64,000 bases of DNA from contig NZ_JAUTWQ010000014.1 of assembly GCF_046719735.1 (NCBI RefSeq), forward strand, positions 62,001 through 126,000, in the 5' to 3' direction. Source of the DNA: Halobacillus_B rhizosphaerae (GTDB lineage Bacteria > Bacillota > Bacilli > Bacillales > Halobacillaceae). Shown here piece after piece: positions 24,034-33,444 of this stretch. Made by a program: the position numbers and the translations under genes. The notes beneath the pieces are model-generated. The model was not told the origin of the DNA, ran no database searches, and saw only the letters and a list, made by a program, of their open reading frames with translations. Every line of letters starts with the position of its first letter. Position 1 is the stretch's first letter.

Positions 24034-24756
24034 ATGAAAATTGAAGTATGGTCGGATTTTGTCTGTCCGTTCTGCTATATAGGAAAACGTCATCTTGAAG
24101 CTGCCCTCTCGGATTTAAATGGAAACGAACAAAGCCCATGTGAAGTCATCTACAAGAGCTTTGAATTAGATCCTAATGCAGCCAAGAACAGTGGACAAAC
24201 CATTCATGAGAAATTAGCTGAAAAATATGGCCGCACCTTTGAGGAAGCCAAAGAAATGACAAAAAATATGGAAACACAAGCATCGGAGGCGGGATTAGAT
24301 TTTCACTTCGATACGATGATTCCAACGAATACTTTCGATGCACATCGTGCGGCGAAGCTGGCAGAAAGCAAAGGAATGGGCAAGGAAGCAGCAGAGAGGT
24401 TTTTCTCGGCTGTTTTTAAAGACTCTGTTGATATAAGTGATCACGATTCACTTATCCAGGCGGCAGCCGAAATCGGAGTGGAGCCGCAAGAAATGGAAGA
24501 TCTGCTTAACGGTACTTCTTTTTCAGAAGTCGTACGTAGTGAGGAAGCAGAAGCACAGCAGCTTGGGGTCCAAGGCGTTCCCTTCTTTGTCATTAACCGT
24601 AAGTATGCCATTTCAGGGGCGCAGCCGATTGAAGTGTTTAAGAATGCTTTAACAAAAGTGCTGGAGGAGGAACAACAGTCACCTGCATTTGAAGATTTAT
24701 CCGAAACTCACAACACGGCATGTACGGATGACGGCTGTGAAGTCCCTAAAGATTAA
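24034..24756 (+). CDS. DsbA family thiol oxidoreductase, FrnE-like
   Basis: Cytoplasmic thioredoxin-fold oxidoreductase, 240 aa, without signal peptide. The active site FVCPFCYIG gives Cys11 and Cys14. The body has the helical insertion typical of FrnE (NTFDAHRAAKLAE), and the cis-Pro loop is GVQGVPFFVIN. The C-terminus holds a second pair, ACTDDGC, in the CX4C spacing described for Deinococcus FrnE, so intramolecular thiol relay is plausible. SD AGAGGTG precedes the ATG. It may cooperate in cytosolic disulfide isomerisation or oxidative stress; the substrate is unknown. It lies upstream of the ribokinase on the same strand, 63 bases apart. Confidence 0.9.
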   Translation: MKIEVWSDFVCPFCYIGKRHLEAALSDLNGNEQSPCEVIYKSFELDPNAAKNSGQTIHEKLAEKYGRTFEEAKEMTKNMETQASEAGLDFHFDTMIPTNTFDAHRAAKLAESKGMGKEAAERFFSAVFKDSVDISDHDSLIQAAAEIGVEPQEMEDLLNGTSFSEVVRSEEAEAQQLGVQGVPFFVINRKYAISGAQPIEVFKNALTKVLEEEQQSPAFEDLSETHNTACTDDGCEVPKD

Positions 24757-24819
24757 CAATTGAAAGACAGCAGCTGCTCATTCAACTAGCCGTGCGGTAT
24801 ATTAGAAAGAGGGATAGCT

Positions 24820-25701
24820 ATGAAGAATCCTACGGTCAGTGTAGTTGGAAGTATTAATATGGACTTGACGGTGTCTACCGATGTCATTCCAGATCAAGGC
24901 GAAACCGTATTAGGAAACCAGTTCGATACCTTTCCTGGAGGTAAAGGGGCCAATCAGGCAGTTGCCGCTGCCCGTCTCGGGGCGAACGTGCATTTCTTTG
25001 GAGCTGTAGGAGATGATGTTTTCGGCAGCAGTTTGACTAAGCATTTGCGGGATGAGGGGATTCATACGGACGGGATTGAGACGTTTCGCAATAAAGGGAC
25101 AGGGACAGCTACGATTATTTTATCAGAACAGGATAATCGTATTATTGTGGCACGGGGAGCAAATGCCGAAGTCACCCCGGAGTTTGCAGAGCGCTTCCGT
25201 TCCACTATCCTCAAAAGCGATCTTATCCTGCTGCAACTGGAAATTCCAGTGGAAACGGTCTCTTATATAGTTAATCTGGCCAGTCAGCATCAAATACCAG
25301 TCATCCTGAATCCCGCTCCTTACCAACATCTAACTAAGGAAATTATTGAACAAGTGGCTTATCTTACCCCAAACGAAGCAGAGTGGCGTCAGTTAGCTAA
25401 ACTGCCTGCAACAGAGGCAGCCCTTGATAAAATGATCATTACTAAAGGTCGTTACGGTGCAATCTATTATGAAAACAGGGAAAAGAGACGAGTGTCAGGA
25501 TACCTCGTTGATGTTCAAGATACAACTGGAGCAGGCGATACATTCAATGGAGCTCTTGCTGCTCAACTTGCAGCAGGGCAATCGATTCAAGATGCTATCG
25601 AATTTGCTAATGCGGCCGCTGCCCTGTCGATTACTAAGCTCGGCGCCCAGAATGGCATGCCTGATCATGCAGCAGTTCAAAGATTCATGCAGAATAAATA
25701 G
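24820..25701 (+). CDS. rbsK: Ribokinase (PfkB family)
   Basis: ATP-dependent kinase phosphorylating D-ribose at O5. The 293-aa protein has both PfkB signatures: FPGGKGANQAVAAARLG near residue 39 and DTTGAGDTFNGALAAQ near 235, with catalytic Asp in AGDTF. The substrate-binding N-terminus VVGSINMDL fits RbsK. SD AGAGGGATAG is present. It is separated from any rbsDACB transporter, so the phosphorylated sugar may come from nucleoside turnover or another importer. A terminator lies about 40 bases downstream. Confidence 0.9.
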   Translation: MKNPTVSVVGSINMDLTVSTDVIPDQGETVLGNQFDTFPGGKGANQAVAAARLGANVHFFGAVGDDVFGSSLTKHLRDEGIHTDGIETFRNKGTGTATIILSEQDNRIIVARGANAEVTPEFAERFRSTILKSDLILLQLEIPVETVSYIVNLASQHQIPVILNPAPYQHLTKEIIEQVAYLTPNEAEWRQLAKLPATEAALDKMIITKGRYGAIYYENREKRRVSGYLVDVQDTTGAGDTFNGALAAQLAAGQSIQDAIEFANAAAALSITKLGAQNGMPDHAAVQRFMQNK

Positions 25702-25740
25702 CAGATCAGAAATTATGGCAACAGATGCTAATTTTATAAG

Positions 25741-25778
25741 AAACCCGAACCGTTCATTAAATTTGGTTCGGGTTTTGG
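25741..25778 (+). terminator. Rho-independent terminator between rbsK and galM
   Basis: Perfect 11-bp stem AAACCCGAACC with GGTTCGGGTTT, then TTTTGG. It sits between convergent genes and can serve both strands. Recurrent stem family. Confidence 0.85.
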
Positions 25779-25835
25779 TACTTCAGCTTCTTAATTACAA
25801 CTCATCGTCTTCCTGCTTTACTTCCTCTAAAATAC

Positions 25836-26783
25836 TTAAATTTTCTCTATTTCCATCGTAAAGTCCCAATGATACACGCCATTAGCGGGAATTCTCGATC
25901 CTCTGCCTATTTTTTCAGCAACATACACGTCATCATACATCCCTGTACAAGGTTCTAGAGCTACGTTATAGTCTCCTCGGTATCCACCTCTTGTTTTCCA
26001 AACTCCTAAATAAGGCACTTTGTCTCTTGGAAAATGGTAGGTCAGCTTCCTGCCAATATTCGGCTGCACTAAACCGCACCACCCCTCGGACAATGGCTCA
26101 GTAAAATAAAACTTTTCTACCGTCCCATCATCCAATGGTTCTAGTTTAGACAGATCTAATTTATCGTTGGTAGACATGGACGTAGTTACTGGAAAATTAT
26201 GATGAGTCCCCCACTTCCCCAGATGTCTGGTTTGATGTTCTACATTAATGACTTGATCCATATGTTCAGGAACAGCGATCCTTGTCATTTTATCAATATT
26301 CAACAAAGCGTGGGGCGTCCATATAAATGGAAAATCCACTTCGCTGTGATTTTCCGCTTGATATTCTATGCGCACACTTGCCCCTTCCAGAGTCAAATTC
26401 TTGCTCAAGGTATAAGGAAAAACAGGACTTTTTACATTTAATTGGAGTCTTCCGTTATCTTCTGAAAATTCCCAGGGCAGGGCCCATACTTCTCCATGAT
26501 CCGGGATTTCCTTCCAGGAAGATGGATGAGGACCTAGATCAATACCAGGGAACATTTCATCAAATCCACTGGAGTCAAATTTGGAAAAGTCCGCACCATA
26601 TTCGGGGATTTCGAGTGATAACCCAGGAGCCTGATAGAGCCATTCATATTGAGCTTTCTTATCAAACAGACGCACCATTTTCCCTCCGTAAGAAGGGAGA
26701 ATGGTGCAGCTGATAGAATCATTTTCTATCGTTAAAGCAGGAATTCCTTTAAATGTATCCTTGTTCCAATGATTTGTATGCAT
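25836..26783 (-). CDS. Aldose 1-epimerase family protein (galactose mutarotase-like)
   Basis: A 315-aa protein with the galactose mutarotase-like beta-sandwich: IENDSISCTILPSYGGKMVR at the N-terminus, TPHALLNIDKM near residue 170 and the C-terminal LEPCTGMYDDV, where the Glu would be the catalytic acid/base. It probably interconverts alpha and beta galactose for the kinase. It is the third gene of galK-galT-galM; its ATG lies 4 bases past the galT stop, with AAAGG upstream, so translation is coupled. Specificity for galactose is from context. Confidence 0.85.
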   Translation of the reverse strand: MHTNHWNKDTFKGIPALTIENDSISCTILPSYGGKMVRLFDKKAQYEWLYQAPGLSLEIPEYGADFSKFDSSGFDEMFPGIDLGPHPSSWKEIPDHGEVWALPWEFSEDNGRLQLNVKSPVFPYTLSKNLTLEGASVRIEYQAENHSEVDFPFIWTPHALLNIDKMTRIAVPEHMDQVINVEHQTRHLGKWGTHHNFPVTTSMSTNDKLDLSKLEPLDDGTVEKFYFTEPLSEGWCGLVQPNIGRKLTYHFPRDKVPYLGVWKTRGGYRGDYNVALEPCTGMYDDVYVAEKIGRGSRIPANGVYHWDFTMEIEKI

Positions 26784-26787
26784 TTCA

Positions 26788-28320
26788 TCAAATTCCTTTC
26801 TCTTTCACAAGTTTAATAAATCGAAGGAAAGCTTCTCTGCCTTGTTCCGTTCGTTTAAAAACACCGGCGTGCTCTAATACTTTTGAAAACGTACGACCTA
26901 TTTTCTGCTGAATAGCATGAGCTGCTTCCTCTTCAGACAAGGACCCATGCTCCCTTACCAGCTCCTTTGCCCAGGGGACGTGTTTAGCCGCCTCCTCGTC
27001 CTCAAGAGCTGCCGAATGAAGCTCGCCTTCTCTTATATAGTGACTTATCGTTTCCATTTCATCGATAAGCCGTCCAGGCAAAACAGCTAACCCCATCACT
27101 TCAATTAGCCCAATATTTTCTTTCTTTATATGATGCACTTCTTCATGGGGATGAAAAACCCCCAGTGGATGTTCATCACTCGTCCGATTATTACGCAGCA
27201 CTAGATCAAGTTCAAATTTTGCCTCTCGCCTTCGTGCAATCGGCGTAATCGTATTATGTGCCTCTCCGTTAGAGTTTGATTTAATGTTGGCCGACTCATC
27301 ATTATAGTTTCTCCAAGTGTTCAGGATAAGGTCGCCAAATTTAACCAAGCTCTCCTGGTTCTTGCCCTGCAGTCTGATCACTGACATTGGCCATTTAACG
27401 ATCCCCGCTTTTATATCTTCAAATCCTTTTACGATAAACTCATCATGAACCTCCGCTTTGGCCATAGGAAATTCATGATGACCCGCTTGAAAATGATCGT
27501 GACTGAGAATAGAGCCCCCGACTATTGGAAGATCAGCATTTGATCCTGCACAATAATGAGGAAGCTGCTGGACCAAATCAAGTAAACGCTCAAACCCCTG
27601 CTTTGAGATTTCCATTGGACGATGCTCTCTTGATAAGACAATAGCATGTTCATTGTAATAAACATAGGGAGAGTATTGGAGAAACCAATGTTCCCCAGCT
27701 AAGTCCATGGGTATGATGCGGTGATTATCACGGGCAGGGTGATCTAGTCTCCCTGCATAGCCAACGTTTTCTTTGCAAAGCAGGCATTTAGGATAATCTG
27801 CAGAACTAGCTTTAGCAGCGGCGATAGCTTTGGGATCTTTTTCAGGCTTAGATCGATTAATTGTAATTTCAAGCTCTCCAAACTCTGTTTCACTAAACCA
27901 ATGCCGATTTTTCGCGATTCGGCTGGTCCTAATATACTCGGAGTCTTTCGATAATTGATAAAAATAGTTCGTGGCAGCTACCGGACCGTTCACTTCATAC
28001 GTTTGGTAAAAGGTTTGAATCACTTGTGACGGAGAAGGCATGAGGCAATCCATTATTTTCGGGTCAAACAAGTCGCGATCCGTAATCGTATTGTCTTCTA
28101 ATAATCCTTTCTCTGCCGCGTAGTCTAGCATACGTTCAAGAATTGGACCCGGAGTTGATAGATTTCCAAGCTCCTGGATTTCTAGAGAAGGGGGAGTCTC
28201 GCCTGTTAAATCAAATAATTGAAACAGCCGATTCCGAGCATAGTCTCTATCCCACACCGTAATCATATTCTTCTTCTGGCCATAACTAAGGAGTCGTTCG
28301 ATTTCCAAATATATATTCAT
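26788..28320 (-). CDS. galT: UDP-glucose--hexose-1-phosphate uridylyltransferase (type 2)
   Basis: Leloir pathway enzyme exchanging galactose-1-phosphate with UDP-glucose. The 510-aa length and sequence fit the Gram-positive type 2 GalT, unrelated in length to the 350-aa E. coli type. Recognisable stretches are ENVGYAGRLDHPARDNHR near residue 184, the DHFQAGHHEFPM block near 275 with the conserved histidines, and FHPHEEVHHIKKENIGL near 386. SD AAAGGA. Between galK and galM on the minus strand, 48 bases after galK. No galE is nearby, so UDP-galactose 4-epimerase must come from elsewhere. Confidence 0.94.
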   Translation of the reverse strand: MNIYLEIERLLSYGQKKNMITVWDRDYARNRLFQLFDLTGETPPSLEIQELGNLSTPGPILERMLDYAAEKGLLEDNTITDRDLFDPKIMDCLMPSPSQVIQTFYQTYEVNGPVAATNYFYQLSKDSEYIRTSRIAKNRHWFSETEFGELEITINRSKPEKDPKAIAAAKASSADYPKCLLCKENVGYAGRLDHPARDNHRIIPMDLAGEHWFLQYSPYVYYNEHAIVLSREHRPMEISKQGFERLLDLVQQLPHYCAGSNADLPIVGGSILSHDHFQAGHHEFPMAKAEVHDEFIVKGFEDIKAGIVKWPMSVIRLQGKNQESLVKFGDLILNTWRNYNDESANIKSNSNGEAHNTITPIARRREAKFELDLVLRNNRTSDEHPLGVFHPHEEVHHIKKENIGLIEVMGLAVLPGRLIDEMETISHYIREGELHSAALEDEEAAKHVPWAKELVREHGSLSEEEAAHAIQQKIGRTFSKVLEHAGVFKRTEQGREAFLRFIKLVKEKGI

Positions 28321-28368
28321 CTTTACCGTCCTTTCCTTTTAGAAAATGAATTCCTCTCTAGCCCAGAT

Positions 28369-29526
28369 CTACAAACGCTTTGCACCATCTCCGATTTCAA
28401 CCACGTAAAATTCTGCTTCCAATCCTGTTTCTTGTTTATAAGCCTTGCCCACATGCTCCACAAAGTCCTCAGCTGCTCGTTTATTTACTATGTTGATCGT
28501 ACAGCCGCCAAACCCAGCCCCAGTCATCCGGGATCCTATGGCTCCTTCCTTCCAAGCAGCTTCTGTTAACGCATCTAATTCTTTTCCTGTCACTTCATAA
28601 TCATCACGCAAGGAAACATGAGATTCGTTCATTAAACGGCCAAAGCTCTCTATGTCGCCTGCATTCAGTTTATCGACTGCGTTCACTGTTCTTCTATTCT
28701 CATATACTACATGTTTTGCTCTTTTTTGAACCACGGGATCCTTTATTAAATACTTATAGTCTTCAAACTGGTCTGCCGTTATATCCCCTAGTTTATGTAT
28801 ATTCAAGTGCTGTTGGAGAAGCTGCAGAGCCTGGTCGCATTCAGCTATACGCTCGTTATACTTAGAGTCCGCCAGACCGCGCTGCTTATTAGTATTAGCG
28901 ATAATTAACGTATGGCGGCTAAGGTCTAACGGCGTATATTGAAATTCAAGCGTTTCACAGTTCAAAAGGATGGCATAATCCTTCTTCCCCATTCCAATAG
29001 CAAACTGATCCATTATGCCGCAGTTCACTCCCACAAATTCGTTCTCAGCCCTTTGAGCAAGCTTCACCATGTCGACCATAGGGACATCTAATTGATATAA
29101 ATCTCTTAAAGCAGCAGCCATTACTAGTTCAATAGAGGCGGATGAGGAAAGGCCTGCCCCATTGGGAATATTTCCATAAAAAGCTACATCAAATCCAACT
29201 GGAATTCTAAAGCCATGATTCCTAAAGACAGAAACGACACCCAGTGGATAATTCGCCCAGCCGTTCCGCTTCTTATAATGGGGATCATCTACCTGCTCTT
29301 GAATGATTCCTTCCTCTTTAAAATTTAAAGAAAACAAATTTATCTGCTTATCTTCACGTTTTCTAATGATCGCATAGGTACCGACACTTAAAGCACAAGG
29401 AAAAACATAACCGCCATTATAATCGGTGTGCTCTCCAATAAGGTTGACTCTTCCAGGGGCAAAAAACGTACTAAATTCTCCATGATCCCCATATTTTTCG
29501 ATAAACGCTTGTTTCAATTCCTTCAT
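28369..29526 (-). CDS. galK: Galactokinase
   Basis: GHMP kinase phosphorylating galactose at C1. The 385-aa protein shows the galactokinase signature GRVNLIGEHTDYNGG near residue 25, the ATP loop PNGAGLSSSASIEL near 120, and the C-terminal GAGFGGCTINIV near 345. The start is ATG 29526 after GAGGTGG; a GTG three codons earlier lies inside that SD. It heads the gal operon and is divergent from the ROK regulator at 29871, its probable repressor. Confidence 0.95.
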   Translation of the reverse strand: MKELKQAFIEKYGDHGEFSTFFAPGRVNLIGEHTDYNGGYVFPCALSVGTYAIIRKREDKQINLFSLNFKEEGIIQEQVDDPHYKKRNGWANYPLGVVSVFRNHGFRIPVGFDVAFYGNIPNGAGLSSSASIELVMAAALRDLYQLDVPMVDMVKLAQRAENEFVGVNCGIMDQFAIGMGKKDYAILLNCETLEFQYTPLDLSRHTLIIANTNKQRGLADSKYNERIAECDQALQLLQQHLNIHKLGDITADQFEDYKYLIKDPVVQKRAKHVVYENRRTVNAVDKLNAGDIESFGRLMNESHVSLRDDYEVTGKELDALTEAAWKEGAIGSRMTGAGFGGCTINIVNKRAAEDFVEHVGKAYKQETGLEAEFYVVEIGDGAKRL

Positions 29527-29870
29527 TAATTCCACCTCATATCTATTCTTATTCTATAGTTTCTCAATTCAAATAACTCCCTTCGCCATTTGAATAAGTA
29601 CCTCCATACTTTGTTAATTAATTTAATTTACTTAATAATAACATAAGCATCCGTTCTTTGTTAGTGAATTTTCTAAAAATTACAGAAATATGTGTGGTGT
29701 TTCACTTTAAGAATTTTATTTAAAATAACCTGTTGGATTTGGAATTGACTCCTTATTCTATAGGATGAAGAATACGAGCATTTAATGGTGAATTTCTAAA
29801 ACTTATTTAATTATATTTATTATGTTGTGATATGATAAGACTAGTTGAAATGATGGGAGGATACCCTGCG
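29527..29870. promoter_or_regulatory. Divergent galK / ROK regulator control region
   Basis: A 344-base AT-rich space with no coding sequence. Plus strand TTGACT, 17 bases, AAGAAT (about 29744-29772) is a possible promoter for the regulator. Around 29618-29650 lies an imperfect dyad of TTAAT/ATTAA blocks that could be the ROK operator. No convincing cre is seen. All of this is low confidence. Confidence 0.3.
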
Positions 29871-31097
29871 ATGACGAAATACACACGAGGAAGCTTTCAA
29901 TTAATGAAATCGATTAATCGATCCATGATTTTAAATATGATTCGCGAAAAAGGCCCCATCTCAAGAGCAGAGATTGCTAAACAAACCAGCCTGACTCCCC
30001 CTACAGTCAGTAATATTGTGAAGGAACTAATCCATACAGAATTTGTTATAGAAACGACTCAAGGTGCATCTAAAGGTGGAAGAAAGCCTACTTTATTAGA
30101 AATAAATGCGGACAACTTCTATATCCTCGGCATTGATGTAGGACGATATAAAATGAATATTGTAGTGACAAATTTGTACGGTGCCCTAAAGGATGAGACC
30201 GTCATTCCAATTCCCGATTACCCTAGTAAAGAGGAATTAATTCATTCGATGAAAGAAGGCATTCATTCTATGCTGAATTCCAGCAGTCATAAGAGGGATA
30301 AGTTTGTTGGGATTGGCGTCGGGATGCACGGAATCGTTGACCCTGTTAACGGAATTTCATTATTCGCACCTTCCTTCCATCTCCATGACATCCCGATTAA
30401 AGAGGAATTAGAAAATGATTTTCAAATGATAGTGAAGGTGGAAAATGATGCCCGTACCATGACTTTAGGAGAATATTGGTTCGGAAACGGAAATGATTCT
30501 GACCATTTAGTTGGGGTAAACGTTGGAAATGGCATTGGAGCAGGGGTGATGATCAATGGCCAGCTCTTCCACGGAGAACACAATATTGCCGGGGAAATCG
30601 GTCATGTTACGATCGACTTATCAGGTCCCAAATGTACTTGTGGAAACTATGGGTGCTTGCAGACTTTCGCTGCCGGCCCATCCATAGCTGAACGAGCAAA
30701 AAAAGAATTAAAAACAGGCAAACCATCTCTTATCCACGAACTTGTGGACGGGGATTTTGAAAAGGTAAAAGGCGAGATTGTGTACCAAGCTGCATGTGAA
30801 GGGGATGCTTTCAGTATAGAACTGCTGAACCAGACAGGGAGATACCTGGGGATCGGTCTCACGAACCTCATTCATACGCTTAATCCTAAAAGGATCATAG
30901 TTGGCGGAGGAGTGGCAAATGCGGACCACTTCTTAATGAAGGGGATCAAAGAAACCATTCAAACACGGGGCCTGACAGCTAAAGCTAAAGACACGTCCAT
31001 CATTTTTTCTAAACTCGGAAACTATGCCTCTGCAATCGGAGCGTGTGTATTGGTCTTAGAAGATTTTTTTGTTAGTGAGAACGGAGGCTCTTCTTAA
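29871..31097 (+). CDS. ROK family transcriptional regulator (XylR/NagC type), probable gal repressor
   Basis: A 408-aa regulator. The N-terminal winged HTH (MILNMIREKGPISRAEIAKQ, then TSLTPPTVSNIVKELI) precedes a ROK sugar-binding domain: GIDVGRYKMN, GVNVGNGIGAGVM, and the intact zinc motif CTCGNYGCLQTFAAG. It has lost nothing obvious and should bind a sugar or sugar phosphate. Divergent from galK, so galactose-responsive control of galKTM is the natural inference. I prefer ATG 29871 (GGGAGG ten bases upstream) to the earlier ATG 29832. A strong terminator follows. Confidence 0.85.
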   Translation: MTKYTRGSFQLMKSINRSMILNMIREKGPISRAEIAKQTSLTPPTVSNIVKELIHTEFVIETTQGASKGGRKPTLLEINADNFYILGIDVGRYKMNIVVTNLYGALKDETVIPIPDYPSKEELIHSMKEGIHSMLNSSSHKRDKFVGIGVGMHGIVDPVNGISLFAPSFHLHDIPIKEELENDFQMIVKVENDARTMTLGEYWFGNGNDSDHLVGVNVGNGIGAGVMINGQLFHGEHNIAGEIGHVTIDLSGPKCTCGNYGCLQTFAAGPSIAERAKKELKTGKPSLIHELVDGDFEKVKGEIVYQAACEGDAFSIELLNQTGRYLGIGLTNLIHTLNPKRIIVGGGVANADHFLMKGIKETIQTRGLTAKAKDTSIIFSKLGNYASAIGACVLVLEDFFVSENGGSS

Positions 31098-31136
31098 TCA
31101 TAAAGATACTTTTACAGAAGAAGTTTATCCACTATG

Positions 31137-31193
31137 AAATCCGAACGATGATGATAGATTTTCGTTACCATTTCATCATCGTTCGGATTTTTT
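31137..31193 (+). terminator. Rho-independent terminator after the ROK regulator
   Basis: Perfect 18-bp stem AAATCCGAACGATGATGA with TCATCATCGTTCGGATTT, 18-nt loop, followed by TTTTG on the plus strand. Related to, but not the same as, the recurrent ACCCGAACCA stem. Confidence 0.9.
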
Positions 31194-31332
31194 GTCCTGC
31201 ATGAGCCAGGATTGCTATGCGCTATAAGTTTATTTCCCTATCTCCACTGGTGATAATGGAACGGAAAAAAAGATACTATCCCAATCTTGAGACATACACA
31301 GAGACTTCTGAGAAAAGATCCGTATGTAAATT

Positions 31333-31710
31333 CTATCTTTTCGCTAATTTAATAAAACCTCTTAGTAGAAAATAGCCTAAGGCAAATGCTAAAAATCCTA
31401 AAACACTTACAGCAGCATCTTGAAATTCCATATTGCCTCTATGGGTAATTTTCTGTTGAATTTCCACTGCAAACACGAAGACAAGAACCATAGATAATGT
31501 GAACAAGAACGAAATGGCGGAAATGCTCCATTTGGCTAATGCATGAAAAACTACTTCCACAACTAACAGCCCGATAATTCCCAGAATTCCAATCACCCAG
31601 AAATGTAAGTCTTTATCTGTTAAATCCCATCCCATAGAGCTTGCAAACTGAATAAGGAAATCATGAAATGCATTTACAATATCCGCTAATAATATAATAA
31701 CTTCTTTCAT
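31333..31710 (-). CDS. Membrane protein with three spans, unknown
   Basis: Starts at ATG 31710, five bases after AGGTGG; the upstream in-frame ATG 17 codons earlier has no SD. The 125-aa protein has membrane spans at about residues 37-57 (WVIGILGIIGLLVVEVVFHA), 62-82 (ISAISFLFTLSMVLVFVF) and 98-118 (AVSVLGFLAFALGYFLLRG), and an amphipathic start. No catalytic motif is visible and I do not recognise the family. It lies alone, divergent from the hydrolase at 31844. Confidence 0.7.
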   Translation of the reverse strand: MKEVIILLADIVNAFHDFLIQFASSMGWDLTDKDLHFWVIGILGIIGLLVVEVVFHALAKWSISAISFLFTLSMVLVFVFAVEIQQKITHRGNMEFQDAAVSVLGFLAFALGYFLLRGFIKLAKR

Positions 31711-31843
31711 TTCTACCACCTGCTTCCCCCTTAATCCTCTCGTGCTGATACCATACCACATTTTCCCTTTCTGATAGTAGCTTGATAGTCTAAAATTAAG
31801 ATAGTGGACATACCTAAAACTGTATTCAAGAGAGGGGCGTTTT

Positions 31844-33337
31844 ATGTTTCATAGAGTTGTGGTTTCTAAAGATAAGAAGCAATCACTTGAGCCATTAGGA
31901 TCTTCAGCCCCTGATGGTGTACCTGGAACATGGTATATCGGTGACCCGCCTGTAAATCCGGCATCCGATGCTTCTCCGATTGTGTTTGTGCATGGATTAA
32001 ACAGTTCCTCTAAGACGTGGATTCAGGACAATGACATGGATGAACTGGCTAATAGGCACGGCTGGCAGACGGTCTTTGTTGATGTCTTTCCTGACAAAGA
32101 TATGTTTGACAACGGGGAAATTCTTACTCAAATGCTCAAAGAGATCACGGATTACTTCAAAGAGACCGTAGTGATCGTCGCTCATAGCAAGGGAGGAATT
32201 GATACACAAACTGCGCTCGTTTACTTTGATTCGTCTGACTATGTAGAACGAGTCATTACCCTTTCATCTCCTCATCTTGGCTCCCCTTTGGCCGATTTAG
32301 CTTACAGCAGCTGGGCGGGATGGCTTTCAGAATCATTGGGGAACAAAAATGCTGGGACCTACTGCCTTCAAACAGGCTATATGAGCAACTATCGTCGGGA
32401 CACAGATCGTAGTCCGCTCATTCTAAATCATCCTTTTTACACTTTCGGAGGAACAGGGTGGGGTTCCTTTGGGACTTCCTTATTCTGGGGCGGTCTGTAT
32501 TTAAAAAGCTACGGAGTGAATGATGGGGCCGTAACTGTCGACAGTTCCAGACTTTCTTACGCGAAAGAAATTTCCGTTCAGGATTGGAATCACTTTGAAA
32601 TAAAACAAGGAAGCAGCACCTTCGCCTTATTTGAATCATTTCTCAATGAATCCTATCCAATTAAACAGCCTTTAACTGCTGCGGCAGGGGGAAACCTCCC
32701 CTCTTCCATTTCTGATACGTATCTTCACGGAGGGAACTATCGTGGTTCCACTACTGAACATTTTCTAGTCGAAGACGACGTGAATTCCATGGTGGTCAGC
32801 TGGACGAGCGATCAGGAATCAAGCTCGTTAACCTTAATTAGTCCTGATGGAACGGAACATGATCAGTTCGTTGTTCATAAGGATTCAGTGACCCCATTTG
32901 AAGGGGCTTATCATCATATGCTGTCCATTCAGCAACCCACTCCTGGAGAATGGAAGTTAACCGCCCGCTCTACTGAAGAGAACTATTTATTATCAGTAGT
33001 TTATGATAGCTTGATCAATCAATCGCTTGATTTGCATATTGATACTCAATTTAATGCAAACATTCATCCGAAGGGGTCCTTCGCGGTTCCTTCCATGTAT
33101 AAGCAGCTGCAAGCGAAGCTTAAAGTTGATTTTTATAAAAAGGGAGTCAGTCTTCCTGACCAAATCAGCAGCTATCAGTTAACGGGAGTAGCAGCGAAGA
33201 ACATCACCGACTATGGAAAAGGGGTCTACAACTTAACGATTGATATTCATGGCAGGACACTGACCGACCATGAATTTAATCGGACCATGATTAAAACTCT
33301 ATACCTGGATGATGCCCGCATCCTTCATAAACGATAG
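31844..33337 (+). CDS. Alpha/beta hydrolase, lipase-like
   Basis: A 497-aa hydrolase whose N-terminal 270 residues carry the alpha/beta fold: oxyanion region FVHGLNSSSKTW near residue 48 and nucleophile elbow VAHSKGGID with Ser115. The later Asp and His are probably DGAVTV near 232 and NHFEIK near 246. The C-terminal 220 residues are beta-rich and look like an accessory domain. It resembles lipases and PGAP1-type esterases. There is no signal peptide or membrane span, so it is cytoplasmic or exported by another route. Acidic composition fits a halophile. Substrate unknown. SD GAGAGGGG precedes the ATG. Confidence 0.8.
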   Translation: MFHRVVVSKDKKQSLEPLGSSAPDGVPGTWYIGDPPVNPASDASPIVFVHGLNSSSKTWIQDNDMDELANRHGWQTVFVDVFPDKDMFDNGEILTQMLKEITDYFKETVVIVAHSKGGIDTQTALVYFDSSDYVERVITLSSPHLGSPLADLAYSSWAGWLSESLGNKNAGTYCLQTGYMSNYRRDTDRSPLILNHPFYTFGGTGWGSFGTSLFWGGLYLKSYGVNDGAVTVDSSRLSYAKEISVQDWNHFEIKQGSSTFALFESFLNESYPIKQPLTAAAGGNLPSSISDTYLHGGNYRGSTTEHFLVEDDVNSMVVSWTSDQESSSLTLISPDGTEHDQFVVHKDSVTPFEGAYHHMLSIQQPTPGEWKLTARSTEENYLLSVVYDSLINQSLDLHIDTQFNANIHPKGSFAVPSMYKQLQAKLKVDFYKKGVSLPDQISSYQLTGVAAKNITDYGKGVYNLTIDIHGRTLTDHEFNRTMIKTLYLDDARILHKR

Positions 33338-33368
33338 TTGTAGAGAAATTGAAACAGATCCGAAGTGC

Positions 33369-33390
33369 CGTCATCTACAAGTAGATGACG
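33369..33390. other. Perfect 10-bp hairpin before a terminator
   Basis: CGTCATCTAC and GTAGATGACG flank two A, directly abutting the following terminator. Together they form a double-hairpin region between convergent genes. Confidence 0.5.
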
Positions 33391-33428
33391 ATAACCCGAA
33401 CCACGATACATTCATGGTTCGGGTTATC
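33390..33428. terminator. Bidirectional terminator between convergent genes
   Basis: Perfect 14-bp stem GATAACCCGAACCA with TGGTTCGGGTTATC, 11-nt loop. It closes the hydrolase transcript on the plus strand and the ROK kinase on the minus strand. U tracts are short. Recurrent stem family. Confidence 0.8.
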
Positions 33429-33444
33429 TGTTAAATCTATGATT

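Noticed and set aside
26327..26713. 128-aa plus-strand frame inside galM
   Set aside because: No SD; covered by an enzyme with convincing motifs on the other strand.
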